Origin: an uncultured Paraprevotella sp.
GTDB taxonomy: Bacteria > Bacteroidota > Bacteroidia > Bacteroidales > Bacteroidaceae
Length of the DNA: 64,000 nt
Assembly: GCA_910586505.1 (NCBI GenBank)
Contig: CAJUGV010000005.1
Location: forward strand, 62,001-126,000
Reading direction: 5' to 3'
Shown here: one piece after another, positions 33,042 through 41,361 of the stretch
Layout of the letters: each line of letters starts with the position of its first letter
Numbering within the stretch: position 1 is the stretch's first letter
Position numbers and translations under genes: made by a program
The notes under the pieces: model-generated
Databases searched by the model: none
The model's input: the letters and a program-made list of their open reading frames with translations, nothing else
What the model was told of the DNA's origin: nothing

Positions 33042-34703
33042 ATGTTCGAAGGTCAACCTAAAGGTCTTTACGCATTGGCACTGGCCAATACGGGCGAGCG
33101 TTTCGGTTATTACACGATGCTGGCCATTTTTACGTTGTTCTTGCAGGCGAAGTTCGGTTATTCCGCAGGCGAGACAGCTACGATTTTCTCTTCTTTCCTC
33201 GCTGCGGTCTACTTTATGCCGTTCATCGGCGGTGTGCTGGCAGACAAGTACGGATTCGGAAAGATGGTGACGCTGGGTGTGTTCATCATGTTTGTGGGCT
33301 ATCTGTTGCTGGCCTTTCCTACGGGAACTGATTTGTTCGGCAAAACATTGATGTTCGGCGCATTGGCACTGATTGCATGCGGAACCGGCCTGTTCAAAGG
33401 AAATTTGCAGGTCATGGTGGGAAATCTGTATGACGCTCCGGAGTATAAGGACAAGCGCGACACGGCATTCAGTCTGTTTTATATGGCTATCAATATCGGT
33501 GCCTTGTTTGCTCCTACCGCTGCGACGAAGATGACCAACTATGTGCTGGGATTGAACGGATATACCTATAATGCCCAGATTCCGGCTTTGGCCCATCAGT
33601 ATATGGACAATAGCGCCGGAATGACGGAGCAGTCTGCCGCCACGCTGGAGGCGTTGAAGGCCGCGCAGGGTTTTACCGGCAGCACGGCCGATTTCTGCCA
33701 GAGTTATATCGAAAAGCTGTCGGAAGCCTATAACTACGGCTTTGCCGTGGCTTGCGTGTCGCTCATTGTATCTATACTTATTTATTACGGTTTCAGAAAC
33801 ACGTTCAAACATGCCGACTGCAATGCGGCTACGGCCAAGGTGGGGCAGACTCCTGCCGAGGAACTCTCGCCGGCAGAGACAAAGCAGCGCATCACCGCGC
33901 TTTGTCTGGTGTTTGCAGTGGTGCTTTTCTTCTGGATGGCTTTCCATCAGAACGGCCTGACACTGACATTCTTTGCGCGCGACTACACGCAGGCTGAGGC
34001 TTCGGGTGTGCTGGGTATGACGTTCAATGTGTTCAACCTTGTGTTGGTGGCCATTCTTGTATATGCCCTCTTTGCCGTGTTCCAGAGTAATACGAGACGT
34101 GGCAAGACTGTGGCCGGTGTGGTTTCTTTGGCTGTGCTGGGAGCACTGGGCTTCCAGTATGCGAGCCGTGAGGAGACGGTAGAGGTGCTGCCTCAGATCT
34201 TCCAGCAGTTCAATCCTTTCTTTGTGGTGGCGCTTACGCCGTTCTCGCTGGCCCTGTTCGGTGCGTTGGCCAAGAGGGGCAAGGAACCTTCGGCTCCCCG
34301 CAAGATAGGTCTGGGTATGCTGATAGCCGCCTGTGGTTTCGGCCTTATGGCTTTCGGTTCTATGGGATTGCCTACTCCCGATGCGTTGGCACAGGGGGCG
34401 GAGGTTAGCCTCGTGTCGCCGAACTTGCTTATCTCCACTTATCTGGTGTTGACTTTTGCCGAGTTGCTATTGTCTCCCATGGGTATTTCTTTCGTGTCGA
34501 AAGTGGCTCCTCCCAAATATAAGGGAATGATGATGGGCGGATGGTTCGTAGCCACTGCCGTGGGTAACTATATGGTGGCCATTATCGGTTATCTGTGGGG
34601 AGGTATTGAGTTGTGGATCGTATGGAGTGTGCTCATCGTGCTTTGTCTGCTTTCCGCTCTGTTCATCTTCTCCATTATGAAGAAACTCGAAAAAGTGGCT
34701 TGA
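33042..34703 (+). CDS. POT family proton-coupled peptide transporter
   Basis: This 553-residue major-facilitator protein imports di- and tripeptides with protons. The first helix carries the POT signature LANTGERFGYYTMLAIFTLFLQ (ExxERFxYY-like), and the second signature region GAGLFKGN-like GTGLFKGNLQVMVGNLYD follows, with FYMAINIGALFAP. About 14 helices are visible with a central loop around residues 170-230 (VLGLNGYTYNAQIPALAHQ). The two extra helices are typical of bacterial POTs. A palindromic repeat lies downstream of its stop. Confidence 0.94.
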   Translation: MFEGQPKGLYALALANTGERFGYYTMLAIFTLFLQAKFGYSAGETATIFSSFLAAVYFMPFIGGVLADKYGFGKMVTLGVFIMFVGYLLLAFPTGTDLFGKTLMFGALALIACGTGLFKGNLQVMVGNLYDAPEYKDKRDTAFSLFYMAINIGALFAPTAATKMTNYVLGLNGYTYNAQIPALAHQYMDNSAGMTEQSAATLEALKAAQGFTGSTADFCQSYIEKLSEAYNYGFAVACVSLIVSILIYYGFRNTFKHADCNAATAKVGQTPAEELSPAETKQRITALCLVFAVVLFFWMAFHQNGLTLTFFARDYTQAEASGVLGMTFNVFNLVLVAILVYALFAVFQSNTRRGKTVAGVVSLAVLGALGFQYASREETVEVLPQIFQQFNPFFVVALTPFSLALFGALAKRGKEPSAPRKIGLGMLIAACGFGLMAFGSMGLPTPDALAQGAEVSLVSPNLLISTYLVLTFAELLLSPMGISFVSKVAPPKYKGMMMGGWFVATAVGNYMVAIIGYLWGGIELWIVWSVLIVLCLLSALFIFSIMKKLEKVA

Positions 34704-34816
34704 CGCCGGGACCCGTCCGTCCGCTGCTGTAAGGATTTGCGACGGATGGCGCGGCGGACTGCCCTTCGTTCCTTTTTAGCTGCTACATAGTGATTTACGC
34801 TATTTCGCAGTACTGT

Positions 34817-34898
34817 AAAAAATGATGCGGAGGAAAATAAATTTTAAAGAGGACTATTTTTTATAATCGTGCTCATGAAAATTTATTTTCCTCCGCAT
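34817..34898. repeat. Dispersed palindromic element, copy 2, 21-base arms
   Basis: ATGCGGAGG...ATTTT (34825-34845) pairs perfectly over 21 bases with 34878-34898, around a 32-base loop containing AATCGTGCTCATG. The left flank AAAAAATGA and the loop motif recur at 448-495. It stands between the convergent POT and nitroreductase genes and could serve as a terminator, but its size and recurrence suggest a repeat family. Confidence 0.65.
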
Positions 34899-34958
34899 TG
34901 TCGTTTCCGGGCTGGCGGCAGCCGGTTTTTTGTTAAGTGTTTTTATTCGGAACGGTAT

Positions 34959-35468
34959 CTATCGTTCCGTCCATACGTCTCCCATCGGTTTGCGCGTCTT
35001 CTCCGGAATGTTGCCGGTGGCGGGATAGCCGACGGGAATGATGGCAGCGGGATACCATTCATCAGGCAAACTGAAAAGTTCCCGACAAAGCTGTACCCGG
35101 AAATTGCATACCCAGCAGGTGCCCAGTCCCTGTTCGGCTGCGGCCAGGCACAGATGCTCGATGGCGATGGCTACGTCGATGTCGGCGTGGTTCTTGTCGT
35201 CGTAGCGGCGCGTCCAGGCTTCGTTCCGGTTTTCACATACCAGCACATAGGCCGGTGCTTCACGGAACCAGTCTCGGTCGTAGCACTGGTGCAGCAGTCT
35301 GCGGTCTTCGTCCGAAGTGCAGAGGATGAATTTCCAAGGTTGCTTGTTGACAGCCGAAGGGGCCAGTCGCGTACATTCCTTGATATACTCCAGTTTGTCG
35401 GCCGGAATGCAGTCCGGCCTATAGGCACGTACGGAGTAGCGTGCGCGGCAAAGATCTTTGAAATCCAT
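34959..35468 (-). CDS. Nitroreductase family protein (small)
   Basis: This FMN-dependent oxidoreductase of about 169 residues begins MDFKDLCRARYSVRAYRPD, matching the FMN-binding (R)RSVR motif of the family; an alternative in-frame ATG lies two codons upstream. Further family segments are RLAPSAVNKQPWKFILC and AIEHLCLAAAEQGLGTCWVCNF, the latter near the second FMN contact. Physiological substrates are unknown; such enzymes reduce nitro-compounds and quinones. Single-gene unit, convergent with the POT gene. Confidence 0.92.
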   Translation of the reverse strand: MDFKDLCRARYSVRAYRPDCIPADKLEYIKECTRLAPSAVNKQPWKFILCTSDEDRRLLHQCYDRDWFREAPAYVLVCENRNEAWTRRYDDKNHADIDVAIAIEHLCLAAAEQGLGTCWVCNFRVQLCRELFSLPDEWYPAAIIPVGYPATGNIPEKTRKPMGDVWTER

Positions 35469-35591
35469 AATCAAAAGTTTTTGGTTCGGTAGGCAAATGT
35501 ACGCAAAAAACGATGAAAAACTGTTACGAAATACTTGAAAATGAATAAATCTCTTTCAATCCATAAATTTTGAAAAATAAATGCCGAAAAA

Positions 35592-35622
35592 TTTGCGCGG
35601 ATGATATTTTATCCTACCTTTG
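35592..35622 (+). promoter_or_regulatory. Bacteroidota-type promoter of sod
   Basis: TTTG at 35592-35595, 19 bases, then TACCTTTG at 35615-35622: a full match, giving a leader of about 75 bases. Confidence 0.75.
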
Positions 35623-35702
35623 CCACATGTCACCGACCGGCATGCAGACGATCGTGGGAGGTGACTTGCTAAACCAATTATTAATTAAAAAATGAAAGAA
35701 TC

Positions 35703-36326
35703 ATGTTGACGCAAATTATCATCACTTCGATGGCAGCCGTATTCTCGCTGCCGCAGTTACCTTACGAAAAGGACGCTTTGGAACCTGTTATCAGCAGGGA
35801 AACGATAGACTATCATTATGGTAAGCATTTGCAGGCTTATGTGAATACGTTGAACACCTTGGTGAAGGGAACTGAATATGAGAAGCTGAATCTGGAAGAA
35901 ATAGTACGCCGTGCACCGGCAGGACCTCTGTTTAACAATGCCGGTCAGGTGCTCAACCATACACTGTATTTTGAACAGTTCCGTCCGGTGGGGGCTACAA
36001 GCCAGGCTGTACCGGCAGGCAAGCTGGACAAGGCTATCCGTGAATCCTTCGGAAGTTTCGATGAATTCAAGGAGAAGATGACGGCAGCCTCCACCGGTTT
36101 ATTTGGCTCAGGATGGACTTGGCTGGCGCAGGACGAGAGTGGGAAGCTGCTGATCGTGCAGTGCCCCAACGGCGGTAATCCTGTTACAATGGGCTACGTT
36201 CCTTTGTTGGGATTCGACGTATGGGAGCATGCCTACTATGTGGATTATCGTAACCGTCGTGCCGACCATATCGCTTCCTTGTGGCAGATTGTGGACTGGA
36301 ATGTAGTGGAGAACCGAATGAAATAG
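35703..36326 (+). CDS. sodB: Iron/manganese superoxide dismutase
   Basis: This cytoplasmic enzyme of up to 207 residues dismutates superoxide. Metal ligands fit the Fe/Mn family: H38 in DYHYGKHLQAYV, a histidine in LNHTLYFEQF, and Asp and His in GFDVWEHAYYVDYRN. The Q/G pattern (GSGWTWLAQDE) is close to Fe-type or cambialistic enzymes. Compared with E. coli SodB the chosen ATG adds about nine residues (LTQIIITSM); an in-frame ATG at 35730 would remove them, but only 35703 has an A-rich upstream region. It has its own full promoter and a strong terminator. Confidence 0.95.
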   Translation: MLTQIIITSMAAVFSLPQLPYEKDALEPVISRETIDYHYGKHLQAYVNTLNTLVKGTEYEKLNLEEIVRRAPAGPLFNNAGQVLNHTLYFEQFRPVGATSQAVPAGKLDKAIRESFGSFDEFKEKMTAASTGLFGSGWTWLAQDESGKLLIVQCPNGGNPVTMGYVPLLGFDVWEHAYYVDYRNRRADHIASLWQIVDWNVVENRMK

Positions 36327-36366
36327 ATTTTTCGGTTACGGAATCTCCGTATGAATAAATAAGAAC

Positions 36367-36408
36367 AATCCGCCTGTTGTCTGTATGACAGCGGGCGGAT
36401 TTTTTTTG
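36367..36408. terminator. sod terminator, also facing the helicase gene
   Basis: AATCCGCC (36367-36374) pairs with GGCGGATT (36394-36401), extended internally by TTGTC/GACA, and is followed by seven T. The convergent helicase stop is at 36425. Confidence 0.85.
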
Positions 36409-36424
36409 TGTCGTGGCGGCAGAC

Positions 36425-38398
36425 TTATTCTCCGGCAATGGATTTTACGTAGTTGTAAAGCAGTTTGTAGAATGGGGTGCGGCATAGCGTGCGGCTGTTG
36501 CCCACTATGACCAGCTTCATGCGGGCGCGTGTAATGGCTACATTCATGCGGCGCAGGTCGTGAAGGAAGCCTATTTTTCCGTGTTCGTTGCTGCGTACCA
36601 GACTGATGAGGATTACGTCGCGTTCCTGTCCCTGAAATCCGTCTACGGTGTTGATACTTATCATATGGCGGAACGGTTTGAAAAATGCGTCGCGGCGTAG
36701 CATGGAGCGCAACAGTTGTACCTGTCCCTTATAGGGAGATATGATGCCGGTGTCGATGCGTTCATTTAGTATGCGTTCCGTCCCTATGCGCATGAAGTAG
36801 TTTTTCAGGATATTCAGCGTCAGCCGCGCCTCCTCGGGATTGGAATGGCTGGGGTGATCGGGGTGATTGATTTCATCGAATCCGGAAGGTGCGGCCTGTG
36901 CGGCGGCATGGGTGTTTCCGGCTTGTCCCTCTGTGAGATATGGGGCGGTTTGTTCTTCATCTGCCGTGTCTATCCATTCCATCGGATTGTCCCAGTCCAG
37001 AATGCCCCGGTATTTGACTTCAGGTGCACTTTCCACCTGCCCGTCATAGAAGCATTCGCTGGAGAAGCGCATGATGGTTTCGTTCATACGGTATTGGATG
37101 CGGAGCAGGCTGACTGCCGACGGGTGGCGTGCGGCTATGGATTCCATGAGTGTGCGTCCCAGTCCGCCCTTCAGGGCTTCGGGGCATTTCACGGTGGGTG
37201 GAAGTTGACGGTGGTCGCCGGCCAGCACTACTCGTCCGGCTTTCTGTATCGCAATCCAGCAGGCTGCTTCGAGCGCTTGTGCGGCTTCGTCGATGAAGAG
37301 AGTGGAAAAATTCCGTCCGGCCAGCACACGGTTGGCACTGCCTGTGAGGGTACAGGCTATTACACGTGCTTCATTAAACAGATCTTCGTTGATGGCTATT
37401 TCGAGTTCTGTGGCGCGTTCGCGCAGGCGGGCTATTTTCTGATGGAAGGATTCGCGTCCGCCTGACGGCCGGTGTGCATAGAGATGGCGTATGGCTTTTC
37501 GCACGGCCCATAGGGTGGAGTAGGAGGGATGTGCTTCGAAACGACGCTCATAGGTGAATGAGAGCATTTTGTCGTTGACGCGGGTCGGGTTCCCGATGCG
37601 GAGCACTGTCACGCCGCGATCGGTGAGTTTCTCCGAGATCCAGTCTACGGCCATGTTGCTTTGTGCGCATACCAGCACCTGGCTTTCGCGGTGAAGGGTT
37701 TCGTGGACCGCTTCTACGAGCGTGGTGGTCTTTCCTGTTCCGGGAGGCCCGTGTACTACCGCTACGTCCTTTGCGCGCAACACTTCGTTGACGGCAGCCT
37801 CCTGTGAGGCGTTCAACCATGGAAATCTGACAGGGTCGAAAGAATGGCGTCCGGTCGGTGCCGTGCCGTTGAATATTTCGCGTAATTCTGCCAACCGGCC
37901 ATGTGGTGCGTTCATTACACGTTCCAGCGCTTCGAACATCAGGCGATAGGTGGTTTCGTCAAAATAAAGTTGTACGCCGAGGTATCCGGTTTCCGTTATC
38001 AGGGAGAGGGACTTCGTGTCGGGCAGAATAACTACCATCGTGTCGTTGTCTACAAAACTCACCGTACCGGTGAAGTGATGGTAGCGAAGTATTCCTCCGT
38101 GACTGTTTTGCCGCAGAATGCCCGAGGCATCCTGGGTGAAGAAACAGACTTGCCGTCCCGGTTCGAAACCGTGTTCCTGTTCCGTATGTTCCGTTCGCGT
38201 GATCTCTACTACCAGTTGGTTGAGGGAGTTATAGTAGCTTTTTCCCGTACGGACAGGATACCAGCATATTCCCTGCCTGATTTTGCGGGCTATGCCTGTA
38301 GTATCTGTCTGGGCGAGGAACTGCTTTTTTTCGTATTCGTATTCCAGTTCAAGCAGGCTGTGCAGTCTTCTGAACCGTAGGGCGGATGGCTCAGGCAT
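36425..38398 (-). CDS. Superfamily 1 DNA/RNA helicase, UPF1/SMUBP-2-like
   Basis: This 657-residue ATP-dependent helicase has the AAA_11/AAA_12 arrangement of the UPF1/IGHMBP2 group. Walker A is VHGPPGTGKTTTL (near residue 220), motif II is FIDEAAQAL, motif III AGDHRQLPPTV, motif V NTVDGFQGQERDVI and motif VI NVAITRARMKLVIVG. An N-terminal beta domain (about 1-190) precedes the motor. A low-complexity His/Pro/Asn insert (about residues 535-555) separates motif IV regions. Role unknown; such proteins act in RNA or replication processes. The coding start overlaps the EamA stop by 8 bases, so the genes are coupled. Confidence 0.9.
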   Translation of the reverse strand: MPEPSALRFRRLHSLLELEYEYEKKQFLAQTDTTGIARKIRQGICWYPVRTGKSYYNSLNQLVVEITRTEHTEQEHGFEPGRQVCFFTQDASGILRQNSHGGILRYHHFTGTVSFVDNDTMVVILPDTKSLSLITETGYLGVQLYFDETTYRLMFEALERVMNAPHGRLAELREIFNGTAPTGRHSFDPVRFPWLNASQEAAVNEVLRAKDVAVVHGPPGTGKTTTLVEAVHETLHRESQVLVCAQSNMAVDWISEKLTDRGVTVLRIGNPTRVNDKMLSFTYERRFEAHPSYSTLWAVRKAIRHLYAHRPSGGRESFHQKIARLRERATELEIAINEDLFNEARVIACTLTGSANRVLAGRNFSTLFIDEAAQALEAACWIAIQKAGRVVLAGDHRQLPPTVKCPEALKGGLGRTLMESIAARHPSAVSLLRIQYRMNETIMRFSSECFYDGQVESAPEVKYRGILDWDNPMEWIDTADEEQTAPYLTEGQAGNTHAAAQAAPSGFDEINHPDHPSHSNPEEARLTLNILKNYFMRIGTERILNERIDTGIISPYKGQVQLLRSMLRRDAFFKPFRHMISINTVDGFQGQERDVILISLVRSNEHGKIGFLHDLRRMNVAITRARMKLVIVGNSRTLCRTPFYKLLYNYVKSIAGE

Positions 38399-39347
38399 TG
38401 TTTTTCATGGTTTGGGAGTTGGTGGAAATCGTATCTGCCGCCTTCATGTCGGCACGGCTTTTGCTTTGTGTGACAAGCCATACGCCGGAGAATACCAGCA
38501 GGACGGCTGTTCCCTGGCTCCATCCGAAGACGCCGAGTCCTGCGGCTACGCTGACGATGCTGGCTACGATGGGCTGTACGTAGTTGTACATGCTCACCAC
38601 AGTGGGGCGCAGCAGTTTCTGTCCCGTCATCATCATAATGTAGGCCAGATAGGTGGCTACGAAGACTACAAAAAAGGTTTCGGCCCAGGCTGTGGGCGGA
38701 ATTTCCGTCCATGGAAGTGCCGCCAATTGCTGTCCGGTGAACGGCAGGATGACTGCGGAGGCGTAGAGGAACATCCATTTCATACACGTTACCACAGAGT
38801 ATTTCCGGATCAGATTCTTGAAGACGGTCAGATAGACGGCAAAACTGCATTGGGCCGTGAGGCACAGCAAATCACCGGTCAGATTTCCGCTTCCCTTTTG
38901 CGCGCCGTTTCTGCTTCCCATGATGAGCAGCAGCGCTCCGGTGGCGCCGCATACGATGCCTGCCACTTTCTTGCCTGTCACCGGTTCTTTCAGGAAAAGT
39001 GCCGCCAGCAGCATGGTTGCGATAGGCAGCGTGGTGGTGACGATACTGGCGTTGACGGGTGACGTCAGAGACAGCCCCACGGTAAAACAGCATTGGTTGA
39101 ATACGATGGCCAGCATTCCGGCAAAGAAGAACATCAGTAGGTCGCGTCCGGCCACTTCTTCCTTGTGGCGGCCGAAGAACGATGTGAGCCAGAAGCATAC
39201 TGCCGCTCCCACCACTCTGAAACTAACCAGTACCGTTCCGCTGATGCCGTGATCCATGGCGTCTTTTCCAAGGGGAGCCATCAGCCCCCAGGCTGCACAG
39301 GCGGCGAACATGCAGAGGTGGCCTGCCGGGTTTTTGTCTTTATACAT
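38391..39347 (-). CDS. EamA/DMT family transporter
   Basis: This inner-membrane protein of about 318 residues has ten helices in two EamA repeats (about residues 10-140 and 155-290), typical of drug/metabolite exporters. The first repeat has AACAAWGLMAPLGKDAMDHG, and the second repeat follows LLCLTAQCSFAVYLTVF. The GTG at 39380 is in frame, but ATG 39347 gives the conventional length. Substrate unknown. It is upstream of, and overlaps, the helicase gene. Divergent from the ATPase/DUF4435 pair. Confidence 0.9.
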   Translation of the reverse strand: MYKDKNPAGHLCMFAACAAWGLMAPLGKDAMDHGISGTVLVSFRVVGAAVCFWLTSFFGRHKEEVAGRDLLMFFFAGMLAIVFNQCCFTVGLSLTSPVNASIVTTTLPIATMLLAALFLKEPVTGKKVAGIVCGATGALLLIMGSRNGAQKGSGNLTGDLLCLTAQCSFAVYLTVFKNLIRKYSVVTCMKWMFLYASAVILPFTGQQLAALPWTEIPPTAWAETFFVVFVATYLAYIMMMTGQKLLRPTVVSMYNYVQPIVASIVSVAAGLGVFGWSQGTAVLLVFSGVWLVTQSKSRADMKAADTISTNSQTMKNNA

Positions 39348-39382
39348 TATCTTAAGATTTACATTAATGGGGAAAAACACCG

Positions 39383-39390
39383 CAAAGTTA
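39383..39390 (-). promoter_or_regulatory. Putative EamA-helicase promoter element
   Basis: The minus strand reads TAACTTTG, 36 bases upstream of ATG 39347. Confidence 0.4.
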
Positions 39391-39422
39391 CGTCTTTAAT
39401 CATAAAATTTAGCATCATTACG

Positions 39423-39453
39423 TTGCTTCTTTCTTATGGAAAACCTATCTTTG
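39423..39453 (+). promoter_or_regulatory. Promoter of the ATPase-DUF4435 pair
   Basis: TTG at 39423-39425, 20 bases, then TATCTTTG at 39446-39453, 29 bases upstream of the ATPase ATG. The pair therefore appears to be transcribed independently of its neighbours. Confidence 0.6.
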
Positions 39454-39482
39454 TGGAAAGAGGATTCTGAAAAACGCATAGT

Positions 39483-40301
39483 ATGGACAAGATAGGAAAG
39501 TATATCCGGCGCATCGAGATAGATTCGCTTTGGGGCAATCACAAGCATATCGTGTGGGAACTGGACCGTGAGGTGAATATATTGAGCGGAGTGAACGGAG
39601 TGGGTAAAAGTACGATTCTGAACAAGGTGATATTGAAACTTCTGCAAATGGTAAAGGACGGGTGTGCCGGAGAGTCCGATGTGAAACTGGCGTATGAACC
39701 GGCGGATGCCGCGACGGTGAGGTTTGATGTGGTACGCAGCTTCGACCGTCCTTTGATCCACGGAGATTTGTTGGAGAAACTGGCCGATGCCAGAGTCACT
39801 ACGGAACTGGACTGGCAACTCTATCAGCTGCAACGTCGTTTCCTGGACTATCAGGTGAATGTGGGTAACCGCATGATTGCTATGTTGACAAGCGGTGATC
39901 CGGGCGCACGCGAACAGGCGCAGCAAGCGGCTGAACTCCGGGGGCGTTTTCAGGATATGGTAGACGAACTGTTCAGTGAAACGGGAAAGAAAATAGTACG
40001 CAGCAGCAACGAAATATTGCTTGAACAGTTCGGAGAGGTTCTTTCCCCTTATAGGCTCTCCTCTGGCGAGAAACAGATGCTCGTGATTTTACTGACCGTT
40101 TTGGTGGAGGATTGCCAGCCTTATGTGCTTTTTATGGACGAACCGGAGACCAGTCTGCATGTGGAATGGCAGCAGAAGCTGATCGGACTTATACGCAGGT
40201 TGAATCCGAATGTACAGATTATCCTGACCACCCATTCGCCTGCCGTGATCATGAACGGATGGATGGATGCCGTGACGGAGGTTACTGACATTACTCAATA
40301 A
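39483..40301 (+). CDS. Compact ABC/OLD-type ATPase, candidate AriA-like sensor
   Basis: This 272-residue ATPase of the SMC/ABC-like AAA_21 group has Walker A GVNGVGKST (residues 36-44), signature LSSGEKQM (192-199), Walker B LFMDEPETS with D219-E220 and a switch histidine H251 in LTTHSPAVI. The insert between Walker A and signature is only about 145 residues and helical, much shorter than in full OLD or AriA proteins. It starts MDKIGKYIRRIEIDSLWGN. It is followed 28 bases later by a DUF4435 gene. ATPase plus DUF4435 is the composition of the PARIS anti-phage system; assignment to defence is by analogy. A housekeeping role is not excluded. Confidence 0.75.
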   Translation: MDKIGKYIRRIEIDSLWGNHKHIVWELDREVNILSGVNGVGKSTILNKVILKLLQMVKDGCAGESDVKLAYEPADAATVRFDVVRSFDRPLIHGDLLEKLADARVTTELDWQLYQLQRRFLDYQVNVGNRMIAMLTSGDPGAREQAQQAAELRGRFQDMVDELFSETGKKIVRSSNEILLEQFGEVLSPYRLSSGEKQMLVILLTVLVEDCQPYVLFMDEPETSLHVEWQQKLIGLIRRLNPNVQIILTTHSPAVIMNGWMDAVTEVTDITQ

Positions 40302-40316
40302 CCGTCTAAACGAAAG

Positions 40317-40322
40317 AGGAGG
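40317..40322 (+). promoter_or_regulatory. Strong Shine-Dalgarno before the DUF4435 gene
   Basis: AGGAGG at 40317-40322 lies 7 bases before ATG 40330. Such a perfect site is uncommon in Bacteroidota, where starts are usually just A-rich, and it fixes this start. Confidence 0.7.
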
Positions 40323-40329
40323 AAACGTA

Positions 40330-41361
40330 ATGGCCCGGAAATTGTCTGATAATCTGACTTCTTTGTATTTGGGTGCGGCACAGAAAATGAAGTCACGCAC
40401 GGCACGGCGCAAGATTGTGGCTTATGTGGAAAGCTATGACGATGTATTTTTCTGGAGGACGGTGTTGGAAGACTTTGAGGATGATCATTATTATTTTGAA
40501 GTCATGCTGCCGTCGCAAAGTTCGTTGGGGAAAGGGAAAAGACTTGCGTTAATGAACAGACTCGGGCCGCAGCTGGGGAATTATATGATAGCTTGTGTGG
40601 ATGCTGATTACGATTATCTGTTACAGGATGCCACGCCGACTTCTCGGTTTGTGAATCATAATCCTTTTGTATTTCATACTTATGCGTATGCCATAGAGAA
40701 CTATCAATGTTATGCGGAAACACTGCACAGAGCTTGCGTGATGGCTACGCTCAATGACCGAAGAGTCGTGGATTTCGAAGCTTTTATGCAGGAATATTCT
40801 CTGATTATCTGGCCATTGTTCGTTTGGTCTGTCTGGGTTTACCGATTTGATCATTACAGAGAGTTTACGTTGACGGAGTTTGGCAAACATGTAGGTTTCA
40901 GCGATATTAATATCTATCATCCGGAAGCTACGCTGGATTTTGTAAGGCGGAAAGTCAATCGCAAGATAGCGTGGATGCAACATCACTTTCCGTCGGCAAA
41001 GAAGTCTTATGAGGAAATAAAGAAAGAAATACTGGAATTGGGAGTAACTCCGGAGACAGCCTATATGTATATACAAGGGCATACCTTGTTTGACAATGTG
41101 ATATCGCCGTTGCTTGACCCTGTCTGCATCCTGTTGCGCAAGGAGCGCGAACGCGAAATCCGTAGTCTGGCGGAGCATGATGTGCAACGGCAGAATGAAC
41201 TGTCTTGCTATCAGCATAGCCAGAATGCGGTGGAGGATATGCTAAGGAAGAATGTGGGATTCAAAAAATCCTTGCCTTACAAGATGCTTGCTCAGGACCT
41301 TTCCGAGCTTTTGGAGCGTATAAAGACGGAGGCTATGCAAAATATCGGTCTAATTTCTTAA
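40330..41361 (+). CDS. DUF4435 protein with TOPRIM-like motif, candidate AriB-like effector
   Basis: This 343-residue cytoplasmic protein belongs to the DUF4435 group. A TOPRIM-type acidic set is visible: E34 in VAYVESYDDVFFW and the D91-A92-D93 pair in IACVDADYDYLL. These residues bind metal in TOPRIM nucleases such as AriB of PARIS and OLD proteins. The rest is helical, with a conserved-looking ENYQCYAE segment around residue 120 (at start of the second half) and a charged C-terminus. In PARIS the ATPase holds AriB inactive until infection releases it. Here the gene is coupled to a shorter ATPase, and its last 29 bases overlap the 3' end of trkA on the other strand. Effector activity is inferred. 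Confidence 0.75.
   Translation: MARKLSDNLTSLYLGAAQKMKSRTARRKIVAYVESYDDVFFWRTVLEDFEDDHYYFEVMLPSQSSLGKGKRLALMNRLGPQLGNYMIACVDADYDYLLQDATPTSRFVNHNPFVFHTYAYAIENYQCYAETLHRACVMATLNDRRVVDFEAFMQEYSLIIWPLFVWSVWVYRFDHYREFTLTEFGKHVGFSDINIYHPEATLDFVRRKVNRKIAWMQHHFPSAKKSYEEIKKEILELGVTPETAYMYIQGHTLFDNVISPLLDPVCILLRKEREREIRSLAEHDVQRQNELSCYQHSQNAVEDMLRKNVGFKKSLPYKMLAQDLSELLERIKTEAMQNIGLIS

Noticed and set aside
33024..33947. 307-residue open frame antisense to the POT transporter gene
   Set aside because: Shadow frame rich in His, Gln and Arg; the POT signatures on the plus strand are unambiguous.
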